A stretch of DNA of 64,000 bases, taken from the NCBI GenBank assembly GCA_030272155.1, contig CP126191.1, positions 5,540,501 to 5,604,500 on the forward strand. The letters are read 5' to 3'. The DNA comes from Tetradesmus obliquus (lineage: Eukaryota > Chlorophyta > Chlorophyceae > Sphaeropleales > Scenedesmaceae). Position 1 is the first letter of the stretch. Each line of letters opens with the position of its first letter. Below the pieces are notes generated by a model. It saw only the letters and a program-made list of their open reading frames with translations. It ran no database searches and was not told where the DNA came from. Position numbers and translations under genes: made by a program. Shown piece by piece: positions 11,001-26,000 of the stretch.

Positions 11001-14000
11001 GCACCCCTGGCATTGGGGAGTGGCGCTGGAGCAGCGTTGCTCCATCTGGCACCGCACCTGCAGACAGGCAGCAGCACAGCGCTGTCGTGATTGATGGCCA
11101 AGCTGTGGTGTTTGGTGGCACCAGCTTGGCAGATGGCAGCGAGCTTGCAGATGCGTTCTTGCTAAAGAAGATGCCAAATGGCAGCTGGGCCTGGGGTTGC
11201 CCCAAGAGCCACACACCGTACGTCAGGTGAGGCCAGGAACTGGCAGAGGCGGGTGGCCTTGAGGTGTGTGAGCTATTGCTGCCAGCCACCATGCTGTGGC
11301 CAGCTGTCTTATGCCCTGCCAATCCATGCGCAGCAGTACAGCATTCTTGCTGGTGTGTGTGTATGCGTGAGCCTTTTGTGCTGTCCATTATGTCCTCCTG
11401 TGTTGCACTGACATGCAGGCACACAGCTGCGCCTGGGGAGGTGGCTGATGAATCAGCCAAGCCCGTCACCGCGCGTGCCAGCCATGCAGCAGTAGCTCTG
11501 GATCAGCGAATCATGCTGCTGGGCGGCGAAAGCAAGGGCGCCCTTGTCAGCGAGATATGCATCGGAGAGACAGTAAATGTACAGGTAAGTATGACAGACA
11601 GGGTCGGCCAGCATGCTGCTGCACACATGTGGTGGCATGCTGATGTTGTTGCAGTGGTGCACTTATGGCGCTGGCTTTTACTGGCAGTTGACTGCCGCTT
11701 GTTATATAGTTACGCCCGTCACTGCAGGCTGTGAAGAGCATCCCTCTGCCGGTTGCTGAACAATCTGCAGGTGGCCAACTGGGTTGAGCCACTACTGCAA
11801 GGTGACGCTCCAGGCCCACGCAAGGGTGCAGCTGTTGCAGCAACAGAGGGCAGGATTGTCATGCTGGGCGGGACAAGCACCGACGCCGAAGAGAAGCCAG
11901 TCGTGCTTGACGAGGTTGTGGTGTTTGACATGGAGGACACCAACACCTTGGTGTGCTCCATCAACCCAGTGATGACTGGCCCAAGGCCAGCGGCACGCAC
12001 GGGTGCTACAATGCTGGAGTACGCACCCGGCCAGCTGCTGCTGTATGGTGGCTTTGGCATTGATGGCAAGCCACTCAATGATGCGTACGTGCTGAATGTG
12101 GATGCATTGGCCTGGCAGCGCGTGTACAATGGCCACCCAGACCTGGTGGGCCCACAAGGTGAGCTGGGTGCAACTGTACAAGCTTGGTGACTACTGTATA
12201 CGTGTGAAAAGCAAGTGTAGTGCAAGCACATGTGCTGCGTGCGTGCTTGCAGCGTGTCCCTTGCCCTGCACACATTTGCTGGAATATCTTAAACATCTGC
12301 ATGCTGCGTGTGTTGACGTGTCTGGAATTATCTGACACAAATGCAATGTGCTGTATTGCGCTGTCTCCAGGTGCCCTGGCTGCGCTGCTGAAGGGCAAGC
12401 TGGTGCTGGTCAACGCAGCTGCCGGTTCCCCCAAGTTTGACTGCGCGTGCTCTCTGGACTTGCTGGCACTGGCGGCCAGCTACAGCTTCACCACAAAGAT
12501 GAAGGTTGACGCAGTGACGCTGCTGGAGAGCCTGGAGGCCTGGGTGGACAAGCAGGCCATCAGCCTGGACCTGGCACAGAACCTGGAGAAGCTGTCACAG
12601 AGCTTTGATAGCCTGTTGAAGACAATGGACGCACTGTATCAGGTCAGTGTTGTGAGAAGCCGGCCTTTGTGCTGCTTATTTTGCATTTCAACACACATCA
12701 AATGGTCGAAATGTCATAAAGCAACCAAACATATTGGCAAGAGGCCTGCATGGCGCAGCTATGCTGTCTCATAGCAGCTAGCAATTGTGTTCAGCTGTTT
12801 TCCCTGCTGCCTGTCAGTAAGCACATACAGCTGCGTACTGGTGCAATCCAAATGCCGCATATGAAACGGTCCCTGCTGCCATCATGTCCCCCTGCCAACA
12901 GGTGAAGGTGAAGAAGTCCGACAACGACCTGCTGATTGAGCAGCTGAAGGAGACACTGCGTGTGCTGGCTGCTGACAAGATCCCAACCAGCAAGCTTGAG
13001 AAGCGCCTGGAGGATGTGGCTCACAAGTGGGATGAGGCCAAAAAGCTGCAGCCACAGGTCAAGAGCAGCGTGGAGCCCATCCAGGTGCGCGCTGCTGATG
13101 CAGCAGCGTGCTACGACACCCTAGCTCCTGTGCAGTGCGTGCTAGCGCTGCAGCTTATAGTGTTTGCACATGCCTGTAGCTGGATGCAGCACACGTGTAA
13201 TCTATCCACCTTCCTGCTCAAGTCCCTTGGCTCATTATTGGTGTGGGTTGGAGCTGCTAACATGCTGCCATGCCATCTTCCTCTCTGCTGCCCTCCTTGC
13301 TCACAGGCTACTCAAGCACAACGCATCCGCAAGGACATTGAGGCCTTCACTGCACGTGTGGGGCAGTACAAGACAGCTTTCCACAGCAACTCCCTGTACA
13401 AGTTTGCCACAGGCTGCGAAGCTGCATACGGCCAGCTCAACACTGCTGCTGCAGAGCTGGCCAAGCTGCGCAAGGAGTGCAGCCAGTGCGCTGAGCTGGC
13501 AAGCATTTTCGAGCTGACCGATGCAATGGGCCCTGTGACGGCGGCACTCAAGGAGCTGCATGAAGACCTGGTGGCAGTGAAGGATGTATGGGACTGCACA
13601 ATGCTGTGCGAGACCCAATTCCAGGTGTGGCAAAAGGCGGCGGAGACGTGGTGAACAGCTACAGTGGATGTCACACTAAAGCTAGCTGTAGCATGTGATC
13701 ATGTTCCAGCTGTTGTCAGAAGATTCGGCACAGTGGCTGGGCAGCACCCCAGAAAGGCGACAGAAACCTACAAGTGTAGTGCGTCACAAAACATGCTGTT
13801 GCTGCTGCTGCTGCCTTTGCAGTCTTGGCGCCAGACACTGTGGAGTGACATCAGCACCTCAGAGATGGGGGAGGGTGCTAAGCAGTTTGTCAAGGAGGTC
13901 AAGTCGCTGTCAAAGAAGGTGGGATGTAGTGGGGTGTGTGTTTGATCGGCGTAATGTTGTGGACACCGCTGTTTTTGCACTAAGCTTGGGGGCTGCAGTG

Positions 14001-17000
14001 ACGCAGCAAAGCACAGATCAGCTCGCAGCACACCCACACATGCTCTCCACCAGCGCTATCCAAACAGCACGCACACATGCGCACACATGCAGACACACAT
14101 GCGAACACATGAACACAAGCAGCAAGCAAGCGCACACCTGCTTGCATGCACACTCACCGGCACTGGCGCACACATGCAGATATTGTATGGTACCACCCAT
14201 CATGCGTGCTGACGCATCTTTATTGCTACCGCCCCCAAACGCGCTGTGGCCCTTTTCAGATCCGTGACGAGGATGTGTTCAAGGGCTTGGACAACATGGT
14301 CAAGAACTTCCTGGTGTCAGTGCCGCTGGTGGCAGACCTGCGCAGCCCAGCCATGAGGGAGAGGCACTGGCAGCAGCTGATGGAGGCAACCAAGGCAAGG
14401 AGCCACAGCCACTGCGTTCCTAGCACGTGGCTTCAGTATGCTGCAAAAGTACATGCTGCTTGCTTCACCAAACATCCATAAATGAGCTTAAGCACATTGC
14501 TGTGCGTGTAATTGACGGCTTGCTGGATGCCACCTACGTATAGCACGTGTTAGTGACGAACTACTAACATGCTGGTGTTCCTACGGCCCTTGCAATCCGC
14601 AGGTGACCTTCAATGTGTCAGACCCATCCTTCAAGCTGGATGACCTGCTGGCATTGCAGCTGCATAAATTTGAGGAAGAAGTTGGGGAGATCGTGGATAG
14701 GGCGCAGAAGGAGGAGAAGATGGAGAACGGCCTCAACAAGCTGGAGGAGAACTGGGCCAAGATGGTGTTCCAGTTCCACCAGCACAAGACGACAGACGTG
14801 TACACTGTCAAGATGGCAGAGGAAGACTTTGAGGTGTGTTGGATAGTCTGCAAACAAGCACGTTGTTCTTGGCTGAGTGCAGCACCATTCTTGGCTGTGT
14901 GCAGCACCACTGGTCCTGCATTGCTTTTGTGTGCCACACATTAGCTTGGGCCCAAGCTGCAGCCACCCTTGAAGCGCGAAATGGACCACCAGGGCAGCCG
15001 ACAATGTCTCACTACCTCGTCATGTTGTGCTGTCGTCTGGAAATGTCTGTGCAGATGCTGGAGGACAACCAGGTGCTGGTGCAGGGCATGATGGCCAACC
15101 GCTACATGAACACCTTCCGGGACCTGGTGCTGGGCTGGAACAAGAAGCTGATGGCAGTGGCTGACGTGGTGGCGATCTTGACTGAGATCCAGCGCACCTG
15201 GGCCTACCTGGAGAGCCTCTTTGTGGCCAGCGAAGAAGTCAAGAAAGAGCTGCCAGAAGCTACGCTGCGCTTTGCCAAGATTGATGCAGATGTGAAGAGC
15301 TTGCTGGCAGAGTTCAAGAAGGTGCAGAACTGTGTCGCTTGCTGTGGCAAGGACGGCCTGCTCAAGTTCTTGGAGAAGCAGCAGAGCGAGCTGGAGGTGA
15401 GTTGTTGGCAGGCATTGGGCGCTGCTGGAGGCCTGTATGACATGGAGCACTGCATAGTGCTTCCACGCAGGTGCCATGCACCTAGCAGCTTGAATAATCA
15501 CCAACAGTCGCAACAACTCCCATACTCCCCAGCAGCAATTGCACCTAAATTGGGCATTACTCACAAGTATGCTATGCTGAGGCAAATCCATGTGCTCGGC
15601 TGCGTGTTTGCCCACAGGTGTGTGAGAAAGCGCTTGCTGACTACATGGAGAGCAAGCGTAGGGCGTTCCCACGCTTCTACTTCGTGTCAACAGCCGACCT
15701 GCTGGACATCCTATCCAACGGCAACAACCCAGTCAAGGTGAGCCCTCACCACAGCTACTCAAATGCAGTCAAATGCTTGACTGACAGTCCGAGCAGCGGA
15801 GGTGACGCCACTGGTCACAGCATGTGTGACACCCTGCGTAACAGCTGACTGCCTCTGCGTGTGTGTGTCATATCCACAGGTGATGCAGCACATGTCCAAG
15901 TGCTTCCAGGCCATTGACAAGCTCAAGCTGGACAATGAGAACCCACCACCTGGCCAGCGGCCAAAGGCACTGGGTATGGTGTCATCCATTGGTGAAGAGT
16001 ACGTGGGCTTCAAGCAGCCCCTGCCACTGGAGGACAAGGCAAGTTCAGGCTGCAGGTGTTGCTTTGGTGCCGTACTGTCACTGTATGTCATTAACCTACA
16101 TGCATTGCTGTGAAAGGGACTGTCTGCAGCAGAACCAACACCCAGGGCTACCTTCATGCTCCAACATGCTGAGCGCCCAGATACTAACGCCGTTTCTGGT
16201 CACGCCTGATGCTGCAGGTTGAGATGTACATGAATGACATTGTCGGCAAGATGCGCGGGGAGCTGCGCAACGTGCTGCGTGATAGTGTGACCGACTACAC
16301 CAGCAAGCCGCGCGACAAGTGGCTCTTTGACTGGCCCAGCCAGATCATCCTGGTGGTCAACCAGATCTTCTGGTGCCAGGAGGTGGAGCAGGTGAGCATC
16401 ATTTGAGCACAGCCACTAGATCCCTTGTGCATGCGCAGAACCAGCAGTGTACATTAGGCTCATCAATGCCCGGCTGGCTTATCAACTAAAAGCGCAAGCA
16501 AGCAGTCTTGTGGCTTTTACAGCTTGTAATGTCGCTGTGTGTGTTTGTGCTGTGTTTAACCACCCTGTTATGTGTTTCTGTGCCTTTTGCAGGCCTTCCA
16601 GAACATGGCTAAGGGCGACCGCCAGGCCATGGCAAAGTACAACGAGCAGCAAGTCAGGCAGCTCACACGCCTTATTGAGGTCACGCGCACCAACCTGCCC
16701 AAGTCAGAGCGCCAGAAGGTGATGAACATGATCACCATTGACGCGCACAGCCGTGACATCGTGACCAACATTGTGGAGGGCGGCAGCGACAAGCAGGACT
16801 GCTTCCTGTGGATGTGCCAGCTGCGCAGCTACTGGGATGCATCCATCAACGACTGCAGGATCCGCATCTGCGACGCCAGCTTCCCCTATGGCTATGAGTA
16901 CCTGGGCAACGGCCCACGCCTGGTCATCACACCCCTCACAGGTGCGTGGTGAATGCTGCAGCGTGGTGCATGCAACCTCCAGAAGGTGTTAGGCCTGTTT

Positions 17001-20000
17001 GGGGCAAATCATGCAGGAGAAGGCTCTGGTTTGCATTCAAATGCGCAACACACCACCACTGCAAGGGGCAAGCAGCAATGTGGTGCATTAGACAGCACCG
17101 CGCTCGTACCTGTTGCGTCCTGCACAATGCCGAAGCCTGACACCTCCTTTGCGCCACTGCTGTGCTGCACCAACTGCCACAGATCGCATTTACATCACAG
17201 CTACGCAGGCATGCTGGCTGTGCCTGGGCACAGCGCCAGCTGGTCCTGCAGGCACAGGCAAAACTGAGACCACCAAGGACCTGTCGGCGCAGCTGGGCAA
17301 GCCGGTGTACGTGTTCAACTGCTCGCCTGAGATGGACTACCGCACCATGGGTGACATCTTCAAGGGTCTGGGTGAGTATGGCAGCCTGTGTCAGCTGCAG
17401 CACCACAATTGTCACAGTCGCTGCATCAATGTTATGGTGCATCAACCGCCCAGTTCAGGAGTGCAAGTTTGCTAGATTGTGTATGCTTTCAGCTGCAACA
17501 AACAACAACACTGCTGGTGCTGTCACATTTTCTTTGCGTACTGCAGCTGCCAGTGGAAGCTGGGGCTGCTTCGACGAGTTCAATCGCCTGGTGCCCGAGG
17601 TGCTGAGCGTGTGCAGTGTGCAGTACAAGTGTGTGACAGACGCACAGAGGCGCAAGTCACTGCTGCCTGGCAGGTAAGCCTGAGGTGCTGTGGCTGGTGG
17701 TAAATTGCATGCGGCACGTTACCTGCAATGGCATGTAAAGGCTGCAGCGACAGGATGATGCCCAGCTCCGCTCATCACGTACTGTCAGCACGTAAAACAC
17801 ATGCACACGTTATGCAGACAATGCTGACAGATCCTGCTCCTGCCTGCAGGGGCCTTGAGTACATTGACAAGGCGGGTGAGAAGCATCCTGCTGTGGAGCG
17901 CTGGACATTTGTGGCAGCTGATGGCGTTGAGATGCCGCTTGAGGAGGGCACCAGCGCATTCATTACCATGAACCCAGGCTACATCGGGCGTGCTGAGCTG
18001 CCAGAGTCTCTCAAGGCACTTTTCAGGCCCATCACCGTGGTGGTGCCTGACAGGCAGCTGATCATGGAGAACATGCTGATGGCTGAGGTGCGATTTGGAG
18101 TGCAGCTAGGCTGACCAGGTGCATGCAGGAAGCCTTACGTACAGCTCATTTCTGTGCGGCATGAATGCATACTAAATTTTGTTCTGTTTCCAAGCAAGTG
18201 CTGCCTGTGCTATGTCTGCGTGATTACTCAACATGAGCGCTTGCTGCGTTGCATGCGCAGGGCTTCGTCGAGGCCAAGATGCTTGCCAAGAAGTTTGCCA
18301 GCCTGTACTTCCTGCTGGAGGACCTGCTGTCACCACAGAAGCACTACGACTGGGGCCTGCGCGCCATCAAGTCTGTGCTGGTGGTGGCGGGCAGCCTGCT
18401 GCGCGCTGAGGAGGGCCAGGTGGAGAGCAATGTGCTGTTCAGAGCGCTGAGGGACTTCAATGTGCCCAAGATCCTGGCACAGGTGTGTAAGCAGCAGTGA
18501 TCTGCTCCTTTTTGCTGCCACCAGCTGAAGCAGGGTTGCATAGCGCCTCTATTGTTACGCAGCAAGCTCAGTCAAGTGTTTGAACTGCCAGCATGGGGTA
18601 GCGGTCCACAACCATTTTGGTATTTTTGACAGCGTTGCTGCTCTCAATGCCTGCTGCTGTGCAACGCCTGCTGCCATGCTGCGTTGCTGCTCTGCAGGAC
18701 ATGGTGATCTTCATGGGCCTGCTGAACGACCTGTTCCCAGGCGTTGACCCACCCCGCAAGCGCGACCTGGCGTTTGAGAAGGTCATCAGCGAAGTGACAG
18801 CTGAAATGAAGCTCACCGTAGAGGCAGACTTTGTGCTGCGGGTGGTGCAGCTGAGCGAGCTGCTGGCCATCAGGCATTGCGTGTTCCTCATGGGCCCAAC
18901 AGGCAGCGGCCGCACAGAGGTGTACAAGGTGAGCTGCGCTCTGTTATGTGATAAAGTAGGAAAGCCAGCAATTCTGCCCTTCACCTGGTGTTGCCTGTGC
19001 ACTTTGTTATGGCAGTTGCAGTGCAGGTGCTCAACTGCTGCATAAGTCTGGTTGCGATGCCGTAAATGAAGCACAGATAGGCTTTAGTGTTGACAGCGGT
19101 GCTGATGTGTTATCCCTTGCAACAGGTCCTGGCGCGCGCCATCACCAAGGGCAGCGCAGAGCCGGTGAATGACTACCTCAAGATGACCAACCGCAAGAAG
19201 GTCACCATCCGTGACATTGACCCCAAGAGCATCAGCACGCAGGAGCTGTATGGCTTTGTCAACATGGCGACACGCGAGTGGAAGGTGGGTGGTGTGAACG
19301 TGCAGGTGTAAGCAGCCACTGGAGCACTGCTGTTGCCAGGAAGTTGACATGGTGCAGAATGCGAGGCATGTGACGTTGCAGTTGATCTGTGCAGGTGGAT
19401 AGGTGACAGGGTGCTGCTGGTGACATGATGCTAGTCTGTGCATGTGCTCTCAGCTGCCACTGAGCGTCTGGCTGTCTCTGCCCTGAACTGCTACACAGGA
19501 TGGCCTGCTGTCCTACAGCATGCGCGAGCTGGCCAACATCACTGATGACAACCCCAAGTGGATCCTGCTTGATGGTGCGTGGGCTGCAACTGTTGTTGGT
19601 GCTTATGTACCGCTCACACCTGCAAGCCAGAGCACGCTGTACCATGCTCTGCCATGGTGCATGCCTAGCGCACAATGCCTGCACCCTGCAAGCGCCATCG
19701 TGGCAGGCTTGTAGCTGACTGGTGCTGGGACCTGCTGTTTGCGCAGGTGATCTGGATGCCAACTGGGTGGAGTCCATGAACAGTGTGATGGACGACAGCA
19801 GGCTGCTCACACTGCCTTCAAACGAGCGCATCAGGCTGCTGCCGCACATGAAGATGATATTTGAGATCCGCGACCTCAAGTATGCCACACCAGCTACAGC
19901 CACACGTGCAGGCATCCTGTACGTGAGCGAGGGCCGGCAGTGGCACAACATGGTGCAGAGCTGGCTGCAGCGTGTAGTGCGCCCATACGCAGAGAAGGCA

Positions 20001-23000
20001 AAGTGGAAGGTGAGGCTGGCTGGTATGCCGAGTTGAATGTGCATGGTTTATTGACAGGAACTGCAGAACCGCTGTTGCTTGATTTGGTTTCCTGCACCAC
20101 TGCCGCACAAACAGCGCCTGACATAAGATGATGTCATCAGTGCATGCAGGCTGATGTTTGGTGCTGGCTGCTGCTGTCACTAACGCTGCGCTTGCCTTGT
20201 ATTATCTGCCGCCCACCAGGACCCCAACCAGCCCACCCAGTGGCTGTCAGACTTGTTCGACAAGTATGTGCCAGACACCATCTTCGAGATGAAGAAGTCC
20301 TACAGGCACATCACACCGCTGTCCACCATGAACTTCGTCACCACGCTCACCAACATCCTGGAGGGTGTGCTCAAGCCAGAGAACCTTAGCAACAAGGCAG
20401 ACCAGGCCCTGTTCGAGATGTACTTTGTGTTTGCGGCCATCTGGGCCTTTGGTGGCGCGCTGGTGGAGAAGGACGGCATTGATTACAGGCGCAACTTTGA
20501 CAAGTGGTGGAAGCAAACCTGGACCACTGTGAAGCTGCCAGGTGCGAGTGGTCGCCGTACTTGTTGCCAGCAAAACGCAGGCGACCACTGGGTTGCCGCA
20601 ATCAGGTGCAGTGATTAAGTCAGCAGCTCACCTGTTTACATCGGGAGAACCTTTGGCAGGAAAGCTGCACCATCATATGGTCTGCAGTATTGACACCAGC
20701 CAGCCATGCTCACCCTGTGACGTGCCACATCTGTTGCCCTGCAGGCAAGGGCACTGTGTATGACTACCTGGTCAACCCCAAGACTGGCAAGTTCCAGCCC
20801 TGGGCTGAGCTGGTGATGGACGTGCAGTACGACAGCGCCAAGCCCATGAGCAGCATGTTTGTGCCCACAGCCGAGACCTCCTCGCTGCGCTTCTTCCTGG
20901 ACATGATGGTGGACCTGCACAAGCCCATCATGTTTGTGGGAGGTGGGTTAGAGTGGCACCACATCGCTTACAACGTGTGGCAGTAATCTGTGGCAGGAGG
21001 TAGGTTAGAGTGGCAGCACCACGCTTACAACATCTGGCAGGATGGTGTTGTGAACACGCTACAATAACCACCCTGGAAAATCGTGTGAGACTTGAAAACT
21101 ACAAGCATGCTGCTCACGACTGTGTCGCAATGTGTGCATGCAGGTGCTGGTGTGGGCAAAACACAGCTGGTGAAGGGCAAGCTGGCATGCCTGCCGGAGG
21201 AGATGATGAGCCTAGGCATCAGCTTCAACTATTTCACAGACGTGGTGTCCTTCCAGAAGGTGAGGAAACACAGCCTAAGAGGCCATGAGCTGCAGGCAAT
21301 ATGACTGCGATTGCTTACGCGCAAGTTCCTTGCAGGAGCACGTCTGCCACCTCAGATGTGCATGCTCTGCTGCCTAGCCATAGATGGTGCACTTGATTGA
21401 GTGTGGCATCAAACCACATGTGTGCTGGGTCCGCCACAGGTGCTGGAGTCGCCACTTGAGAAGAAGGCTGGAGTGAACTTTGGCCCGCCCGGCACCAAGC
21501 AGCTCATCTACTTTGTGGATGACTTGAACATGCCCAAGCTGGACCCTTACGAGACAGCGATGCCAATCAGCCTCATCCGCCAACACCTGGGCTGGGGACA
21601 CTGGTGAGCAGCGCACCAGCACCATCTGCTGCCTGCAGGCTTCCAGCTGTGCTGTGTGCAACACCGTCAGAAGTGGGGTTATGCTTGTGCTTACGAATGT
21701 TCTGTCTGGCTCTTGCAGGTTTGACCGCCAGAAGCTGACACAGAGGAACATCAACAACACGCAGTATGTGGCGTGCATGAACCCAACCGCCGGCAGCTTC
21801 ACCATCAACCCCAGGTTGCAGCGCCTCTTCTTCACCCTGGCTGTGGGCTTCCCAGGCCAGGACAGCCTGATGAAGATCTACGGCACGTTCCTGCAGGTGG
21901 GTGGCACAGCAGTGCATGGCCGCTGCAAGCGACATGGAGTGATAAGTGCTTGCATCAACTGCGCAATACTCACCGCAGCACACCATCTGTATCTGCCTTA
22001 CAAGCATGTCACATCACCTGTGCTTGTGGTGCTGCTGCTGCAGGGCCACCTGAAGAAGTTCAAGGAGGAGATCCAGGAGATGGGCACAAAGATTCTGCAG
22101 GCAGCACTGGCCCTGCACGACAGGGTCAGCAGCACGTTCAGGAAGACAGCAGTGAACTTCCACTATGAGTAAGCTTTGCCTCTGATCAGTTCAATGCTGC
22201 TGTGCGCTGCTGTACGGGCATAACCTTGCACTAACACAGCCATCAAAGTGAAGCAGCTGTCTCAAACATCAGGACCTGCTGGCTGAAGTGACTGCAGCAT
22301 GCATGGCAAGAACAGCAGCAAGCACTGCCGTTCATGTGATCTAAGCACCTGATGTGCCGACATGTGGCACCTGCCCTTCGCGCAGGTTCACTGTGCGCCA
22401 CCTGGCAAATGTGTTCCAAGGACTGCTGATGAGCACCCCCGACGTCGTGAACACAAGCACCAAGTGGGGCAAGCTGTGGCTGCATGAAAGCGAGCGCGTG
22501 TATGCAGACAGGCTGGTCTCCTTGCAGGTGAGCTGGATAAGTGCTACTAGTGACAGTGCTGCCTGTGCACTGGACTGTTCTGCCTGCTCCTGACCACCTG
22601 GTTTGACTGTGCATCTCTTGAGTGGCCGGCTGCTTTGCTGTGGTTGCTTGCATCTGATGTGACGTGCGCCTGATCTGGACTCTGCAGGATCTTGACACCT
22701 ACAACAAGGCAGCGGTGGCAATTGCCAAGAAGTATTTTGCCATCAACGACATTGATGACTACTACAAGAAGAAGGACGCCAGGCCGCTAATCTTCTGCCA
22801 CTTCGCACGCGGCTTGAGCGACAAGACATATGATGAGGTGTGTTGGCGCGGCATGTCAAAAAGCGCGGGAAGTGATGAGATGTGAAGCTAAAGTGGTATG
22901 TTCCAGCCAGGGCAGGGCCAGCACTGCGTCAAACAGCACACCAGCTGCCAGCAGCAACTTCTCACTCTGCCCTGCCTGCTTGGCTGGTCTGTGCAGGTAC

Positions 23001-26000
23001 CTGACTACCAGCACATGTACAAGGTGCTAAATGAGGCACTGCTGGAGTACAACGAAACAAATGCCGTGATGAACCTGGTCTTATTTGAAGATGCCATGAA
23101 GCATGTGGCACGCATCGCGCGCATCTGCAGCAGCCCTGGCGGCCATGCACTACTGGTGGGAGTTGGCGGAAGTGGCAAGCAGTCCCTGGCACGGTGGGTA
23201 TTGGCTGCATTCAGCAAGTGCAGCTACAGGATGGGGTTTAGTCGTACCGCATGTTGGCCATGTGCGCTGCTCTGCAGCAGGGTGGCATGTACATGCAAGC
23301 CACAGGCGTTATTTGATTATGTGTGCTTGCTGCTCACACCTTGCATGCTTGCTGCCTTGTCCGCTGTTTTTCCAATGTCACCGCAGGCTTGCTGCGTACA
23401 TCTGTGGTTACAGTACTGTGACTATCGTCATCAGTGGCAACTACAGCTTGAACAGCTTCCGCGAGGATCTGCAGAAGATGTACAAGCGCGCAGGCCTCAA
23501 GGGCGAAGGCCTGTTGTTCCTGTTCACTGACAGCCAAGTGGTGGATGAGCGCATGCTGGTGTATGTCAATGACCTGCTGGCAAGTGGAGAGATCCCAGAC
23601 CTCTTTGCACAGGTACGTGTGTGGCATGTGGCCGTACGTTGCTGTACCTGCCTCTGCAGCTTGCTGGATGCACACAGTTCAGCCTTTGGTTTGGACCGCG
23701 TTTTGCTGGCGTGCCGCACCCAGGCATACCACAGGTGCTGTCACATGTACATAGATCAGCTGCTGAGCAGCGTGTACGCCTCTGCCTCTGCAGGAGGATC
23801 GTGATGAGATCATCAATGCCATCCGTGGCGAGACAAAGTCGCTGGGCCTGGTTGACACCCCAGAGAACTGCTGGGCCACCTTCATCAACAAGGTCAAGGC
23901 CAACTTGCATGTGGCTTTCACAGCCAGCCCAGTTGGTGAGGCCTTCAGGGTGCGCAGCCAACGCTTCCTGGCCACCATCAACAGCACAGTGATTGACTGG
24001 TTCCAGCCCTGGCCTGAGGTCAGCCTCCTGAGCGTGGCGCGCAAGTTCTTGGACGACATTGAGCTGGATTCGGAGGCCGTGCGCAACACTGTGGTAGAGT
24101 TCATGCCCTTCAGCTTCGCTGCTGTCAACAAGGTGGGTGGCAGTTGTGGCTAGCGTGTGCGGGCTTCTGCCATGTGCACTTGACGAGTTGCGGCTTTGTT
24201 TGTGCGCTAGTTGTTGCTTGCTTGCCGCAGGTCAATACACTTTAAGCTTGCTAAACATCTGTGCCTGTCTATGTTGCATGTCCATGTGTGCTGCTGCTGC
24301 GCTGCAGGCCAGCAAGGCCTTCTTTGAGGCCGAACGCCGGTACAACTACACCACCCCCAAGACGTTCCTGGAGCTGATCAAGCTGTACAAGAATGTGCTG
24401 ACTGGCAAACGCAAGCAGACCCAGGAAGCTATTGATAGGTGTGTGTGTGCACTCGCGCTGGCATCAAGTAAACAAAGCATGCAGTGTGTGCTGCAGGCAG
24501 GTGCCATCTGTGCAAACATGTGAGCAGCTGGCAGGGGCAACCAGGGCCCCTGTACGTAACTGTGCGTGCCTGGTTGCACATGTACAGCATGGCATGTGCG
24601 CATGGCAACTGTTTACTACCTGCCTGCCGCTGACACGCTGCTGCTGTTGAGCAGGCTTGAGAATGGCTTGCACAAGTTGCACAAAACGCAAAGCGAGGTG
24701 GATGTGTTGGTCGAGAACGCACGCGCCATGGCTATCGAGGTGGAGCAGAAGGTGGCAAATGCCAACGTCTTTGCTGAACAGGTAATGCTTCCGTGGGGTG
24801 TGTGTTCCTGTTGTGTTGCTTGGCAGGCGTGTTTGTGTACATGCAGTGCATCTGCAGGTGAAATAGCGTGCCTACTTTACATGCGGTATCCCCAACCAGT
24901 ATGATTCTGCTGTCCTGGCTGCCACTGCAGGTCGGTGTGGAGAAGGAGAAGGTGAATGCGGAGAACGAGTCTGCCAAAGTGGAGGCTGACAAATGTGCGG
25001 TCATTGCGCGTGAAGTCAGTGAGAAGCAGACAGTGTGTGAGCGGGAGCTGGCGGCAGCAGAGCCCCTGGTTGCGCAAGCTGAGGCAGCTCTGGACACCCT
25101 CAACAAGAAAGACCTGGGAGAGGCAAAGTCGCTCAAGAAGCCGCCTCCAGGTGGGCATGGTGCAGGATGGTTGTGTATGCGCTGAGGTTGTCTGTCACGC
25201 CAGAGCACACGGCTGTTCCAATGCTGCTGTCTGACCCGCAGCAGGGCGCGCTCCATGACAGGTAAGCGCTGGTAACCCACCGCAATGTGAAGGATGACTG
25301 CGCATGTACTGCTTGTGACAGTGCCCTGGATATCTTCGGCAACTGCATGCATGACATGGGACTTTCTGGGGGCTTTGTGTGTGCTTCATCTTCGGTTTTC
25401 ATCATGACAACATGGTGTCTCAAGCCTGTTGTATATGCCAATTGTTGCTCAATCTGGTGTTTGCAGGTGTGGATGACATCACTGCGGTTGTGATCATCCT
25501 GCTGGAGGGCAACCCTAAGGACAAGAGCTGGGGCGCTGCCCAGAAGCTGATGAACAACGTGGACAAGTTCCTGGAGAGGCTCAGGGGCTACAAGGGCATC
25601 ATTGATCAAGGGCAGGTGCGCAGCAGCCAGCCACCAGACTTGCAGCAAAGCAGCGGCGCAGACAACGACATTTGTGCCTTGTGCGACAGCTACTTGGTCA
25701 CTCATACTCATCCACTTATTCTCATGCTGCCGCTGCATGCTTGCTGCTGTGTATGTGTCTGCTGATGCTTACTTTCGTCTGCTGATTACAGCATCACACC
25801 TCTGCCTGTGTATCTTCTGTGTCCAGATTGCCCGCAAGACGGTGGAAGCTTGCCGCAGCTACCTTGAGCTGCCCCACTTCAACAAGGAAGTCATCTACAA
25901 CAAGAGCAGGGCAGCAGCAGGCTTGTGTGAATGGGCAATCAACATTGTCAAGTACTACGATGTTGTGTCTGAAGTGGAGCCCAAGAGGCAGGAGTTGGCG

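Noticed and set aside
14046-14165. Regular-looking ACACATG copies that might suggest a repeat array
   Set aside because: Units and spacing are irregular and there are no unique spacers; it is simple-sequence DNA in an intron, not CRISPR.
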